Origin: Triatoma infestans
Lineage: Eukaryota; Arthropoda; Insecta; Hemiptera; Reduviidae
Assembly (NCBI GenBank): GCA_011037195.1
Contig: JAAEAF010014396.1
Span: 32,720 to 96,719, forward strand
Reading direction: 5' to 3'
DNA: 64,000 nucleotides
Of this stretch, positions 63,936 to 64,000 are shown one piece after another. Within the stretch, counting starts at the first letter, position 1, and each line of letters begins with the position of its first letter. The notes under the pieces were generated by a model. That model was not told where the DNA came from. It did not search any database and saw nothing but the letters and a program-made list of their open reading frames with translations. A program made the translations under genes and the position numbers.

Positions 63936-64000
63936 GTTTTATTTCGAAGTTATTGCTTTATATATATATATAAGTAGATATAATTTGCGGATTCTAGGTC

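Overview
This is a eukaryotic, AT-rich window made almost wholly of transposable elements in all stages of decay. I recognise no host gene, tRNA or rRNA. An insect (or close arthropod) origin is likely. The evidence is LTR retrotransposons primed by a tRNA-Ser-like site, an env-bearing errantivirus-like element, an I-like non-LTR element with an RNase H domain, a non-LTR element with a restriction-like endonuclease, Penelope-like fragments, and ORF1 proteins with a baculovirus FP-like end. These calls rest on protein and motif recognition by eye; no database was searched.

Layout. 1-0.54 kb: Ty3/gypsy RT relic. 0.62 kb: a hammerhead-ribozyme motif with a complete catalytic core, first of a family with further copies at 20.97, 35.20, 35.26 and 47.15 kb. 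2.13-10.61 kb: a Ty3/gypsy element with 139-bp LTRs and 5-bp target duplication (ATTAA). Its integrase gene is split by a 3.5-kb foldback element (4.80-8.35 kb) that carries an unrecognised, broken gene. 10.98-12.19 kb: 3' end of an endonuclease-type (RLE) non-LTR element. 12.6 kb: Tc1/mariner-like transposase relic. 13.76-20.87 kb: a nearly full-length I-like non-LTR element with four related stem-loops in its 3' UTR. 21.5-23.2 kb: gypsy integrase relic, Penelope-like GIY-YIG fragments and a degenerate hammerhead.

23.2-32.3 kb is a decayed errantivirus-like element whose Asn-rich Gag repeat array is split by a chain of nested insertions: a minus-strand LINE, inside it a plus-strand LINE, inside that a 3' fragment of the RLE element. 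32.9-33.65 kb: LINE gag-like ORF1. 33.65-45.5 kb is mostly non-coding repeats: a satellite-like repeat, a hammerhead palindrome, a dispersed family with paired units of about 290 bp, and minisatellites. 45.56-51.61 kb: a minus-strand mosaic of two LINE and two gypsy pol relics. 52.67-60.05 kb: the best preserved element, a minus-strand errantivirus-like provirus (LTR, gag, pol, env, LTR). It has a correctly phased -1 frameshift heptamer between gag and pol, and is inactivated by a few small lesions. 60-64 kb: pogo-like, LINE RT and LINE C-terminal relics plus a 60-bp minisatellite.

The genes do not form a host pathway; each set belongs to its own mobile element. The most interesting signals are the hammerhead motif family beside Penelope-like material, the unknown foldback gene, the repeated 3' UTR stem-loops with compensating arms, and the phased frameshift signal. 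Lesions in viral-like genes are described but not repaired.
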